This document shows, piece by piece, positions 47,657-58,300 of a DNA stretch of 64,000 bases. The notes beneath the pieces are model-generated. The model ran no database searches and had not been told where the DNA came from. It saw only the letters and a list, made by a program, of their open reading frames with translations. Origin of the DNA: Cryptosporidium bovis. Taxonomy: Eukaryota; Apicomplexa; Conoidasida; Eucoccidiorida; Cryptosporidiidae. Both the position numbers and the translations under genes were made by a program. The DNA lies in contig VHIT02000011.1 in assembly GCA_009768925.2 (NCBI GenBank), forward strand, positions 310,001-374,000. Direction: 5' to 3'. Position 1 is the stretch's first letter. Every line of letters begins with the position of its first letter.

Positions 47657-49459
47657 CTATTCAAGAAATACCCTAATTATATCATTTTTATCAAATGTTG
47701 TGTGACAAAGCGGACATTTTCTATTTCTAGAAGATAAGTTGTTGTATATACACTCCTTGCAAAACAAATGACCACACCTATTTATAACAGTGTCTTTCAG
47801 TTTATCTCTACAAACTGAACATTTCATCAAGGTTAACATTTGTTGATTTTCTGATTTTAATTTCGTAATCTCAACATCCGAGTCGTCTAGCTTTAAGTGT
47901 TCATTTTCTTCCATGTCATTTACATTAATTTTCAAACTAGTTAGCCTATTAACCTTATTAATAACATATTGAACTCTTTCTTTTAAAATAAATATAGTTT
48001 CAAGATTTTTCTTCTCGTTTTCTTCTGCAGCAGTAAGTTTACTTTGTATTGATTCAATTTGTTTTTTATAAAAGTTAATCTCGGATTCAAGTCCGTTGAT
48101 TATTATTTCGTACTTGATTGCTTGTTCTGAGTTATTGGCAAAATGATTCCCCTTGTCATTGCACTTTGTTGAAAAAAATTCACCTAGTTTCTCAAAAAAA
48201 TCGTGGTGGTTATCCGCTTTATTGCATTTATCTGCATTTAAGTCCAACTCTCTTCTGGATTGAATTTCATTCTGGTTGTTTTTCCTTATTAAAGACACCT
48301 TTTCATCGTAAAGAATTCTCACTGTTTTCAGTTCTTCTATGGTTTTTTGAATGCTCTTTAGTCCCAAATCGCATTTTGCATACTTCTCTTCAGATTCATG
48401 AATTTTTTGTCTCAATTCGTCGCATTCAATATTCTTCTCCTCAAAAGCATTGCTTAGTTCCTCGTATTCGTTCATTAAATCATTCAATACTTCGTTATCT
48501 TTGACGCTATCAGCATTGTTACTTATTTTTTCAATGATATGTGTTACTCTTTTGTAACCCAGCTCTGCTTTATTATTTGCAGATTCCAATTCTTTTATTA
48601 TTTTAGCCTGATCTCTTTCCTTAGTCTCCAAAATCTTGCATTTTTTCTCCAAAATTTCAAAATCCGCCCTAAGAGAGTCGTACTTGCTTTTAACCTCGGA
48701 TAACTCATTCATTCTTAATTGTACATGCTCTTGACATTTTTTCTTATTCTCTACAAACTCTTTAATACTACTAACAATCTCACTATCAATTAGATCAAAT
48801 ATTTTATTTTTCTCGTGTTTCAATTCGTTCTCAAGCCTGTTAATTTCCTTTGAATATAATTCAACGCATTTGCAGACATAGTTATCCAAAGAATTCTCAT
48901 TTTTAGTTATTTCTTCCATTTTACAAGGAGAAAAAATTTCAATTTTTTTCTTTAGACAAGTGTTTTCACTTGTTATATCTTTGTTCTTTTTTAACAACTC
49001 TTCTATTTCTTTCTCTTTAACGATCAGTTTAGACTGCAAATCACTTATATTTAAATCAATATTTTCGTCTTGATTATTTTGCATGTTGTTATTTGAACCC
49101 CCACCTTTTTCACATACTTTATTGTTGGTTTTGCTGTTCTCAAATAAGCCTAAATATATTTTTTGTATTATAATACGTTTATTTTCATTTTGCAGAGCCA
49201 GTATCTTGTCGTCCTTTTCAGTGATTATTTTTTTAAGTTGAGCGATTTCACCACCGTCGCCTGAATTGCCAATGGAACGAACCATTTCACTAAGTTCGGT
49301 CTCCAGTTCGTCAATTCTTTGTTTGTACAACCTATTCGATTCCTGTAATTGATTTACATGGTAATCAGTCAATTTTTCACTGGCAAGAGGCAAGACCTCA
49401 TCTTTTTGGGTACCGGGTTTCTTGGAATTCTCAGAATCCCTCTTCCTCTTATTCAACAT
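47657..49459 (-). CDS. BRE1: BRE1-like E3 ubiquitin ligase (RNF20/40 family)
   Basis: 600 residues: a long coiled coil from about residue 30 to 545 with short Asn/Ser-rich breaks, and a C-terminal C3HC4 RING: MKCSVCRDKLKDTVINRCGHLFC, KEC, then NRKCPLCHTTFDKNDIIRVFL. A RING at the extreme C-terminus after a long coiled coil, with CGH..C and the FD..DI ending, is characteristic of Bre1/RNF20/RNF40. These ligases monoubiquitinate histone H2B and promote H3K4/K79 methylation. It is shorter than yeast Bre1 (700), the loss being in the coiled coil. All eight zinc ligands are present. Confidence 0.9.
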   Translation of the reverse strand: MLNKRKRDSENSKKPGTQKDEVLPLASEKLTDYHVNQLQESNRLYKQRIDELETELSEMVRSIGNSGDGGEIAQLKKIITEKDDKILALQNENKRIIIQKIYLGLFENSKTNNKVCEKGGGSNNNMQNNQDENIDLNISDLQSKLIVKEKEIEELLKKNKDITSENTCLKKKIEIFSPCKMEEITKNENSLDNYVCKCVELYSKEINRLENELKHEKNKIFDLIDSEIVSSIKEFVENKKKCQEHVQLRMNELSEVKSKYDSLRADFEILEKKCKILETKERDQAKIIKELESANNKAELGYKRVTHIIEKISNNADSVKDNEVLNDLMNEYEELSNAFEEKNIECDELRQKIHESEEKYAKCDLGLKSIQKTIEELKTVRILYDEKVSLIRKNNQNEIQSRRELDLNADKCNKADNHHDFFEKLGEFFSTKCNDKGNHFANNSEQAIKYEIIINGLESEINFYKKQIESIQSKLTAAEENEKKNLETIFILKERVQYVINKVNRLTSLKINVNDMEENEHLKLDDSDVEITKLKSENQQMLTLMKCSVCRDKLKDTVINRCGHLFCKECIYNNLSSRNRKCPLCHTTFDKNDIIRVFLE

Positions 49460-49678
49460 TTCAAGATAAACAAGAGCAATTTACTCAACTCACACAGGAA
49501 ATACGGAATGTAAATTACATTAAATTAACCTTCTAATTTGCAACCAACAGCAGTTCCATGTTAAGAACAGAACAAAGTTGCCGCAATTCTTTCAGGGGTG
49601 CTATTCGTCTCTAGCTGGGAACTAGTTTAAAGTGCTATGACTAAATAAAGTCAACTATCTAATTGCACTGAACATATT

Positions 49679-50091
49679 TTAAATATCTAAAGCCCTATTA
49701 ACTTTCGGATTTTCTGTGCTATTGCACAACACTAATATTATATCCTTTGACTCAACAGCAATTGTTTTCCTAGTTGATTTATCATTTAGAAAACAAAAGA
49801 AATTAGTTTATACAAGACCCCTCACAGGAACATACCTCTTTGTCGTTTCAATTGTTAGAGATATACTCTCATTAGTTAATGAACTGGAAAAGGAGCTTCT
49901 AACCTGCATTAACACCGGACATATTCCAGAGACCTCGTTTCTTATTGATTTTACCCCATATTCTATAAAAGTAAACCTTAATTCGCGAAAAATAATACGA
50001 ACATACCGTCAATAAATAAACCTGTTTTTGTAAATGAAGCCAAACCAATGAAACCCGGCGAGTCCCTAAGGGATTTTTCGGAGATACTCAT
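49679..50091 (-). CDS. Roadblock/LAMTOR5 (HBXIP)-like protein, three exons
   Basis: Exons 50007-50091, 49836-49962 and 49679-49769, introns of 44 and 66 bp, both with GTATGT donors and TATAG/ACTAG acceptors; 100 residues, all phases agree. The protein (MSISEKSLRDSPGFIGLAS...GLFIDG...ICPVLMQV...ISLTIET...KTIAVESKDIILVLCN) has the strand-helix-strand order of small Roadblock/LC7 proteins. It is closest in length and pattern to LAMTOR5/HBXIP (PSIVGVL..DSQGL...VISVLAQQ...DGITVAV). In animals this is a Ragulator subunit that scaffolds Rag GTPases. The plus-strand 99-codon frame over the same DNA is its shadow. GGCGCC lies 122 bp upstream. Homology is by pattern only. Confidence 0.65.
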
Positions 50092-50525
50092 TAATGTAGT
50101 GGCCTCCATACCTCCATGTGGGTCAGTTTATGCGAAATAATCTACCACCCTTTAAGGTATAAACGCGTCTACCTCTTATTCAATATAGTCTTACTTTTTC
50201 TCAAATAATTTTGGCGCCAGTGGCAGAACAAAAACTGTAGTTGAATCAAAGACAATACTTGGTGGTTAGAGGGTTTTCCCAGGAATAAATTCTTTAGAGT
50301 TTCACTCCCCTGTACAGTTGGTATTAGAAAAAGAGCGTCATTACAGTGCGGAACAAGTTATTAATATTGAAACACAAAATACAAATAATTTGGAAACATT
50401 CATTATGACCCATTATATGTCGCATGTATGTACGAATATATATGTATTTCCCTCGTCCTGTTTGATCCGTTGTTATATGATAGATATTATTGTCGGAATC
50501 ACCAATAGCAGTAGTTAATGTGTAT
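50092..50525. promoter_or_regulatory. Intergenic region with GGCGCC upstream of the roadblock gene
   Basis: 434 bp. TTTTGGCGCCAGTGG, hexamer at 50213-50218, is 122 bp upstream of the roadblock ATG. A minus-strand frame overlapping the end of the 4-TM gene (50324-50539) lacks an ATG and is not called. Confidence 0.45.
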
Positions 50526-51578
50526 TTACCTTCTTCCAATTGAGACTGACGGCTTTAACCAACTAAAGGTTGATTTCTTCTCGCCATTTACCTTTTCGGT
50601 GTCCTGCGTAGCTTTAACGTCTGGAATTTCAATGTGTATTTCAGGGTTGGTGAAATTTGAATTTTCTTCGAATTCCCTCTCCTTTTTAGAGGAAACACTT
50701 GACAAAGGAACGAATATTACATTTTCGTCTTTAGCTGGACTTTTAATTGTTGGAGACTTGTGTTGTTTATTGGTGTTATCTCCAACCAAAAACCTCGTCT
50801 GTTTTTTATCCTTTATATTTGGTTTATATAAAATAGCCTTAGTGTTAAAAGTGGATGGTCGATTCGGGATCTTATTCGAAGCTTCTGAGTTCCCGTTTTC
50901 GATATTTTTATCAGAATCGTCTGGATTTGACTTGCCCCCGTCCTTGTACTCGCAAGCTGAAAGCAATTCGGAAAGCAAACCACCGTATTTAGCTGCATTT
51001 GGTGGGGCACCATCCAATTTTGTGTATATATAAAGAGACCATGTTGGGAACAGAAATAGTGCATCTAATGCCAGAAATAAAGAATAAACCAATGTGTACG
51101 AGAAGTATCCTCGAATTAACGACGCTGTTATTGCATATATATTTACTATTATCTGGATAGTTACTTGTAAGTAGTATGTGTAAATGCATGCTGAATTAGG
51201 GATCGAACAACCAATAAATCCTATAACACCACAAAACGATCCAACTAAGAAGATTATTATTCCAGTAAAAAGAACAAAAATAAGTAAAATGTTCGATTTA
51301 AGTTCTAATCCCTGTCTATAGAAAAAAAAACCTTCTAAAAAAAGTGTCGTAACCCAAATAGAAATAGAGATAATTGTGGTTGATTTGACAAACATATCTA
51401 AATCGTACCCAAATACATTTGATATTGGTTTTGCAGGAATGCAAAACATAAATTCGGGATACAAATCACATTTTTTGCTGTATATTTTAGAGGTTCTTTC
51501 TGGGTAAGGAAGTAGGGGACTTTTAAATTGCTCCCTTTCCCCCTTTTTCTTAAAAGATAAACGACGTTGATGTCGCAT
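50526..51578 (-). CDS. Four-transmembrane protein with disordered tail, unknown
   Basis: 350 residues. A basic N-terminus (HQRRLSFKKKGERE) and a Cys-containing segment are followed by four membrane helices at about residues 66-87, 96-122, 133-156 and 162-186 (for example IISISIWVTTLFLEGFFFY and LLIFVLFTGIIIFLVGSFCGVIGF). A ~150-residue hydrophilic tail follows, rich in Lys, Ser, Asn and Asp. The architecture recalls small four-helix membrane proteins (tetraspanin-like or claudin-like), but no signature cysteines support those. No function assigned. GGCGCC lies 103 bp upstream. Confidence 0.8.
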   Translation of the reverse strand: MRHQRRLSFKKKGEREQFKSPLLPYPERTSKIYSKKCDLYPEFMFCIPAKPISNVFGYDLDMFVKSTTIISISIWVTTLFLEGFFFYRQGLELKSNILLIFVLFTGIIIFLVGSFCGVIGFIGCSIPNSACIYTYYLQVTIQIIVNIYAITASLIRGYFSYTLVYSLFLALDALFLFPTWSLYIYTKLDGAPPNAAKYGGLLSELLSACEYKDGGKSNPDDSDKNIENGNSEASNKIPNRPSTFNTKAILYKPNIKDKKQTRFLVGDNTNKQHKSPTIKSPAKDENVIFVPLSSVSSKKEREFEENSNFTNPEIHIEIPDVKATQDTEKVNGEKKSTFSWLKPSVSIGRR

Positions 51579-51889
51579 ATTATGGTATTCAGTTGTTACA
51601 TACTCCTTTAAATTCCCTAATTATCAATTCGGGTTATCTTAAAATGAGTTACCAAGGCCTAACCCCCAATCATATATATTGGCGCCGTTTGTCAAGCTTT
51701 TTTTACTTTTTGTTCATAAATTATTATCGTCTGGTCAGTAAAGTGAAACGAAGTATGGGCTTTTTCAATGGAAAGAAATAAAGTGTGGAAAATAGCAGAG
51801 AAGAGTGTAAAACTATATTTAATGCTTAGATTTAACTGGTCGATCTAGTGCTTTGTGTTACTACTTGCATTAGTTGAACTAATTGCAAC
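51579..51889. promoter_or_regulatory. Promoter region of the 4-TM gene with GGCGCC
   Basis: 311 bp. ATTGGCGCCG with the hexamer at 51681-51686, 103 bp from the 4-TM ATG. A 45-codon plus-strand frame from 51644 runs through the element and is not called. Confidence 0.45.
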
Positions 51890-53720
51890 CTAATCCTGGT
51901 CGTCATTTTGGTTTCGTGCCTTCGGGCCTCCTGCTGGCTTTGCCATAATAATCTCATCGATCTTGAGTATCGTTATCGCAGCATCTGTAGCCAATCTCAA
52001 TGCAGAACTCAGTGACTTGAAGTGATCAACAATTATTGTGTTGTCAGCATTTTTCATGCAATCAATAATTGGTGACGGATCGGAGTTGCACAATACATTT
52101 ATTCCCTTCGTAGTATTGCCTCCTTTTCTGTGTATTGAGTGCAGAGAGGCCAACAGATCGGTTGAATTATTTCCCGTATTCTCAGCCAATATTCTTGGGA
52201 AGATATCAAGGGACTCGGCATACTTTTCAACTGCATACTCTTCTAGACCGGAGAATTGAGGTGAATTTGAGGCGGCCTTAGCGACCTCATCTGATTTGTT
52301 TGAATTTCTGAGGTTCTTCGAGAGCTCAATGAAAGTCGCACCTGCACCAGGCACAAATCTATTATCTTTTGTTGCTGCTTTAGCGATAGAAACAGCATTC
52401 ATTATTGATCTTTCCATCTCGTCAAGAGAACTTTGCGTGGCTCCACGGAGAACTATTGAGCTTACCTTGGTATTTAGTGCATTAATAATAGTCACCTTCT
52501 TAGACCCTATTTCACTGATTGTTATTGAGCTGGCCTTGCCAAGTTCTTCTGGCAAGGGAACTCCAAGTCTAACCATAGAAATTGCACCCAAACTGCGGCA
52601 AATTCTTCTAAGTTCCCATTTAGAAGTTATTCTAAGTGTCAAAATGTCGTATTTATTGCAAAAGTGTTGAGCAATATCGGATATTGGCCCTCCTGCAATT
52701 ATTACATCAACATTTCCGGACACTTTTATATTCTTAATAAGGTCTTCAACAAGCGCCTCCTCATCTCTGGTAAAATTAAGTAATTCTTGAGCATTATTCA
52801 ATACTACAGTTCCTTTCGATTCTGTACCTGTCATTTCCAATCCACACCCTAAAACCATGACGTTGCAATTATTGTTGATACTTCTAACCGTTCCAGTTGG
52901 TTCTCTGTTAACCAACATTCCATTCAGAGAAAATGATTGAAGAGGAGATCCACCGAGCAACTTTACTATTCTAACATTATCAACATCGAATTCACTTAGA
53001 TTTCCACTCGATGGCATTACACTTGCGACCGCTTCACTCGTAAGTTTTGTCATCAACTCAATGTAACCATGGTGTTTTGTTGCGATAATTGGACGAATAA
53101 AATGTGCCAAGTCTTCTTGGTTTTTAAAGTCATCTACTTTATAGGTAACAAGTGTCTCTAAAATACTCAAAGACATTTGTAGCCCCAATTCAAAGCCACT
53201 AATTATATCGGAAGGGTGTAGTCCATTTGCAGACAAAAGTTTAGATGCGTTCCTTAACAACTCCCCTGCAAAAATTAAAACTGTATTGCCGTTGTCACCA
53301 TACTCCTCTGCTTGCCTTTTACAAGCCATGACTATCATATTTGCTGCTGGGTGTTGAATGTCCAGCTCCTCGACAATAGTTAGCAAATCACTAGTGATAA
53401 ATTGCTTCTCTAGATGATTGACTATTAATTTATTCATACTTCTCGGGCCATATGAAGTTTGTGTTATTTCACTTAAATTGGAGCATGCCTCAATATTTCT
53501 CAATACAACTTCATCTAGTCCCGAGAACGCCCTGCTGCCATCCTTCAGTAAATTGGTGACTCCTGGTCTCAACTGAAACTATAAGTAAGTAGTTAGTAAA
53601 ATGTGTTATTTAATCAATTATCGTCGTTAAAGTCATCACTTAACATATCAGAGAAAATGACGAAGAAAATCACATCTCTGAAACGGCCAAACAAGAAGTA
53701 ACTGCTAATAAACTTACCAT
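51890..53720 (-). CDS. CCT8: T-complex protein 1 subunit theta (CCT8) with Met-only first exon
   Basis: Exon 1 is 53718-53720, just the ATG, followed directly by a GTAAGT donor. A 145-bp intron ends in TTTCAG before exon 2 (51890-53572); 561 residues. Theta-specific stretches: SGLDEVVLRNIEAC, YGPRSMNKLIVNHLEKQFIT, LDIQHPAANMIVMACKRQ, SKWELRRICRSLGA, RFVPGAGATFIELSK and the C-terminal IMAKPAGGPK. It is one of the eight TRiC/CCT subunits. Oddly, two nucleotide-site motifs are degenerate: the usual GDGTN reads GDNGN and the NDxAT block reads SDLLT, in contrast to the intact motifs of CCT1 at the left edge of this window. The Asp before RFVPG (KDNRF), used for hydrolysis, is kept. Confidence 0.92.
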
Positions 53721-54131
53721 GTTGGAAATCAAGCCTGTTATAATCCCTAAAAATGTTCTATCCAAAAGGTGTCCAGATTACGTAAATCACCACACAATAT
53801 TTCAAAAAAAAGAACTCACAATTTAGGAATTTGGTAATTTTGCTAACCTTCCTTCCCCTCATACGCTCCTTTTTTTTAACTACTTCAAGTATGAGACATG
53901 GTGTCTATAGTGATTATTTGTACTATATAATTAGCCGCCAACCTTATTTTTTTAAAATTCAAAGGTACAAACTTCTAGTGTCAAATTCCCAATGATGAGT
54001 TGCTTTTCACATGCACATTTATTGTATGAACCAAAATAGGAGTTTGGGTAGCAATTCCCCGGTTTTTCCTTTTCCTGAAGTATTACATTAGGGGGGAGAA
54101 AGGAAGTAGCAAGAGTGATCTTCTCAGAGAG
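53721..54131. other. Divergent promoter region of CCT8 and kinase
   Basis: 411 bp, AT-rich with TAGCCGCCAACC at about 53933-53944 the only GC-rich element. Long purine and pyrimidine tracts. No gene seen. Confidence 0.4.
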
Positions 54132-55295
54132 ATGTTCGGGATAAACCCACCAAGTAAGTTAGTTATTGAAGGAGGAATATCAAAAAGAGTGTTCTTTGGT
54201 AGTTTTGGTGAGGAGAATGTTATAGTCAAATTTTATACCGTTGATGATTTAAAGGAGAGTGCCGCCCGAATAAAGCATGTAAATAAAAATAATTTAATGG
54301 ATGATTTTGATGAAATAGAGACAACACTAGAAGAGAGAGTATTGTACAGCATAGGTGTGCATTATTTGATACAGAAGAGCTTGAAAATGGGAATGTACAC
54401 GGAGTACTACTGTTTCGATGAGAAAAGGTGGATCCAGGAGTGCATTGTAGAAAATGAGGACAGAAGCAATGATAACATTTACGAGTGTTTTATTAGAGAC
54501 AATAACAAAAGCATGGCAGAAGATGTGACACACTGTGAACAAGATCCAGAAACACCATTTGTACAACTAAAACACATTATTGGGGTAAAATTTGACTTTA
54601 AAACAGAGACCTTTACTCCACAAGATCAAACAATTTGCTTAGTTTTTCCAAAATTGAATGAACCTATAATGAGCTACACCGGAAAACTAAGATGGAACTT
54701 GAACTCCGAATACCTGTCGGTTTTTTCTGATGAAAGAAAAATTTCTAGGTTTTTCAGGAACGTTGTGCTTTCTTTGTTTTTCCTATTCGACAAACTGAAT
54801 ATTGTTCATAAGGATATCAAAATTGAGAATATATGCACGGTAAAATGCAGTGACACATATTTCCCGGTCATAATAGATTTTGGAGAGTCACAGATATTGA
54901 CGGGTGACAAAAGACTAATAGATGCATATGGAACACACTCAATGCTTCCCCCAGAGGCATTTTTGTCATCCTTTAGTGATTTTAACGGTTCATCTGGAGG
55001 ATACTGCTCTGAAAAAAGAGAAATTTGGACACTGGGCTGTTTGTTGCACATAATGATATTTGGATATCCGCCTCTACTTGACACATTGTCCGAAAAATCC
55101 CCCATTGAATTTCAACTCTGTTTGTGCGACAAAGATCAAAAAATTGCAATTCCAAAATATTCGCATGTCCTGCGGAAAGAAACACCCACACAATTGAGGG
55201 ATTTGTTGTCTGGGTTGCTCTGCAAAGATCCGGACTTAAGATTCAGCTTTGAAGATGTCTTAAGAGATCCGTGGGTAATTGGGAAGGTTAGCTAA
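54132..55295 (+). CDS. Divergent protein kinase
   Basis: 387 residues, essentially one kinase domain. A poor glycine loop (VFFGSFGEEN) precedes the ATP lysine (VIVKFYT, about residue 33). The catalytic loop reads IVHKDIKIENIC (HKD in place of HRD, Lys and Asn kept, about 224), and the Mg loop DFGES is at about 249. The activation segment ends at LPPEAF. A C-lobe IWTLGCLLHIMIFGYPP and an Arg in DPDLRFSFEDVL complete the fold. A ~100-residue acidic insertion sits between strands and helix C/E regions. The core triad is intact, so it is probably active. The C-lobe pattern resembles CAMKK/CAMK-type kinases, but placement is uncertain. No signal peptide. Confidence 0.83.
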   Translation: MFGINPPSKLVIEGGISKRVFFGSFGEENVIVKFYTVDDLKESAARIKHVNKNNLMDDFDEIETTLEERVLYSIGVHYLIQKSLKMGMYTEYYCFDEKRWIQECIVENEDRSNDNIYECFIRDNNKSMAEDVTHCEQDPETPFVQLKHIIGVKFDFKTETFTPQDQTICLVFPKLNEPIMSYTGKLRWNLNSEYLSVFSDERKISRFFRNVVLSLFFLFDKLNIVHKDIKIENICTVKCSDTYFPVIIDFGESQILTGDKRLIDAYGTHSMLPPEAFLSSFSDFNGSSGGYCSEKREIWTLGCLLHIMIFGYPPLLDTLSEKSPIEFQLCLCDKDQKIAIPKYSHVLRKETPTQLRDLLSGLLCKDPDLRFSFEDVLRDPWVIGKVS

Positions 55296-55323
55296 TTATC
55301 TCCTAGGCAAGGATAAAAGATCC

Positions 55324-55329
55324 GGCGCC
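55324..55329. promoter_or_regulatory. GGCGCC site in the 98-bp kinase-protease gap
   Basis: CCGGCGCCAATTT, 65 bp upstream of the first insulinase-like ATG and 29 bp after the kinase stop. Confidence 0.5.
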
Positions 55330-55393
55330 AATTTAAATTAAATAATTTGTATTATAATTGCAAGCACTGGATTTTACGAGAATTTAGTAAAAT

Positions 55394-58300
55394 ATGAGCT
55401 GTTACGAAAACGGAATATTGGAAGTTTTTGATAGATTCACACTTCCGGAATGTGATGATAGGGAGTACCGTGCCATAAAATTGGAGAATGGTTTAACAGC
55501 TTTTCTCGTTTCAGATAAAGAAACCAAAATAAGTGGTTGTTGTTTAACGGTAAACATTGGTGCAATGTATTCTCCTAAAAACCTTCAGGGGCTTGCACAC
55601 TTTTTGGAGCATATGTTATTTTGTGGTACACGTAAATACCCGGATGTTGACGAATATCAGAAGTTTATTTTGAGTCACGGTGGAAAAAGACAAGGGATTA
55701 CAACTAGATCGACAACAACGTACTATTTTGAGATAAAAAATGAAGCATTTACAGAAGCACTTGATAGATTTTCTTCATTTTTTATTGAACCCATTTTTTG
55801 TAAGAAGATGGTTGAAAAGGAGGTTTCTGCTATTGAAAATGAATTTCATCTTAAATATCAGTCCGATGATAGGGTAAGGTTTCATTTATTGGCACAACTT
55901 TCCGAGGAGTCACATCCACTAAATTGCTTTACAACCGGAAATAAAGAGACGTTGCTAGATAATCCAGAAAAGTTAAACATAGATGTTCACAAGGAATTAC
56001 TGGAGTTCTACAATCGTTATTATAGTAGCAACATTATGTCAGTATTAATTTACGGTAAAGAGAGTATCGATGTATTGCAAAATTATTCAGTCAAGTTTTT
56101 TTCAAAGATACCAAATAATAATGTAACTTGTATGGACTATGATATGTTATTCAAAAACAATCCACCTTATTCGACGTCTAATTCCATAGGAAAATTTATA
56201 AAGTTGATCCCCTATGAAACAGACAAAAGACTCAAAATATACTTTCCTTTACCTCCATTGGATAAATATACTGAGAGTTGTGCATATGCATACGTTTCTC
56301 ACGTTATTTCTCATAAGGGGGAAGGGAGTATCTCTTCTGTTCTTAGAAGAAAGAAACTTGCGACAAGTGCTTCGTTTTTCATTACTAATGATGACCCATA
56401 TGCACTGGCACAGTTCGGCATTGTGTTAACGGATTTGGGTTACAATAACATTAAAGAGGTTGTTCGTGTAATATTTAGTTTTCTAATGTTGTTTAAATCT
56501 GCTCCTATAATTCCAGAATTGGTATCTGAGTTCATTGGACTGACGGAATCTTGCTTTAAATATCAACCAAAACCGTCAATCATTGATTTATTCGGCATTC
56601 CAGCAAAGTATTTGAAGTATAGATGCAAACCGGAAGAAATTATTTCATTGGGTTATGTAGTAAAAGATTTTTCAGAGAAAGACGTTTATATGATTTCGGA
56701 TTTTTTAAATTTTGACAATTGCTTTATGTTGTTATCATCGAAGAATATTGAAGAAGAATACAAACATAATCCTGAATCTTTCAAAACAGAGTACTACTAC
56801 AATGCGAAATACAGTATATCAGAATTTGATAGCGATATTAAGGAAACGTTAAGTGAAATAGATGCAAATCAGACAATTGAGTTGGGTCTATTTTTGCCAA
56901 AGCCAAACCCATTTGTTTCTACTGATTTTAGTATCGTTAATGAGCAACTCAAATGTACAAATGATTTTGACAGAGTTCCAGAATTGCTTGTGTTGGATGG
57001 GTTAGTAAATGAAGATTACAATACTCCGCGTGTGTGGTTTAAGCCCGATACTACATTTAACTCTCCGCACTCTATAATAAATATGAGGCTTGTAATTACA
57101 AATATACCGAATATTGTGGTTGAGAAAATGTTTTCTGAATACAAATGTTTTCAAAATGAATTAATATTTCAGGTTTTTGGTGAAGTATTGGAAAGAGTTA
57201 TGTATAGGTGTTTACATCAGTATTCTTCAGATATACAGGCAGCAGGTTTATCATACAACATAAATTACAATGCAAGAACGAATGTTTTTGTAATTCAAGG
57301 AGTTGGATTGTCCCAGAAACTTGACTATTTAGTAACTTTTCTGTTTGATATATTGTTTAATGAAACAACTAATGAAGAGCATTACGAAGAAGCAATAATT
57401 CTAATCAAAAAGGACTGGGAAAATAAAATTCAAAAACCTAATTTGATAACATTCTCTCTTGAATGTGTTTCTGAAACATTATCACCACAATTTTATAATA
57501 AAAAGGAAAAACTACTTTTATTGGAAAACTTTTCCCACAAATTATTTTGCGATCTCAGGTTGAGTTTCTTTAGACACTGTAAATTAGAGGGTCTAATTAT
57601 GGGAAACTATTTGGTTTCCGATGCAAAAAAAATGGTTGTTAATTACTGGAATAACTTAAATAACTTTACGAACAGTATACAGTTAGGTGCTTCTTTTGAA
57701 GTCGTTGAAGTGGAGCCATTTTCGGTTATCAGACTAAATAGCGACCTGTATACACTCAACTATCTTCCAAATCCTTCAGACAAAAATGGATGTTGGCTAC
57801 TTAGTTTTTATGTTGGAGAATTTGATGTTAGAACACAAGCAATTTGTGATGTAATATTGCCATTTATTACGAGCGAAATATTTGCAGAGTTAAGAACAAA
57901 CCAACAGCTGGCATACGTTGTGAGGGCAACTCAGGTATTTACTTCACCAGTAATCATAGTTGGATACTACATTCAATCTTCCGAGTTTAACAATTCACTA
58001 GTACTTAAGAGACTACTTGAATTTCACACAAATAAAGTTAAATCCCAATTGAGGGACAAATTGGACAATCAGTTATTTAAAAAGTTGTTGGACTCTGCTA
58101 TTCAAACGCTTTCATCGAATCCGAAGAGTATATTTGACGAATACAAAAGCTACCTACACGAAATTAACGAAAGGTCATTTATTTTTAACATAAGGAAAAT
58201 GAAGGTTGAAATATTGAAGAAACTTGAGTACCAAGAATTTATTGAGTTTTACGATAGAGTTTGGAATTCAAAATCGATACTAACAGAAATTAGATCGCAA

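Noticed and set aside
49716-50015. 99-codon plus-strand frame
   Set aside because: No ATG, and antisense to the three-exon roadblock-like gene whose exons and phases fit a known fold.
50324-50539. Minus-strand frame overlapping the end of the 4-TM gene in another frame, suggesting a frameshift or extra exon
   Set aside because: No ATG and no clear acceptor; the 4-TM frame ends normally. RNA data would be needed to revive it.
51644-51781. 45-codon plus-strand ATG frame
   Set aside because: Contains the GGCGCC element of the 4-TM gene promoter and no recognisable features.
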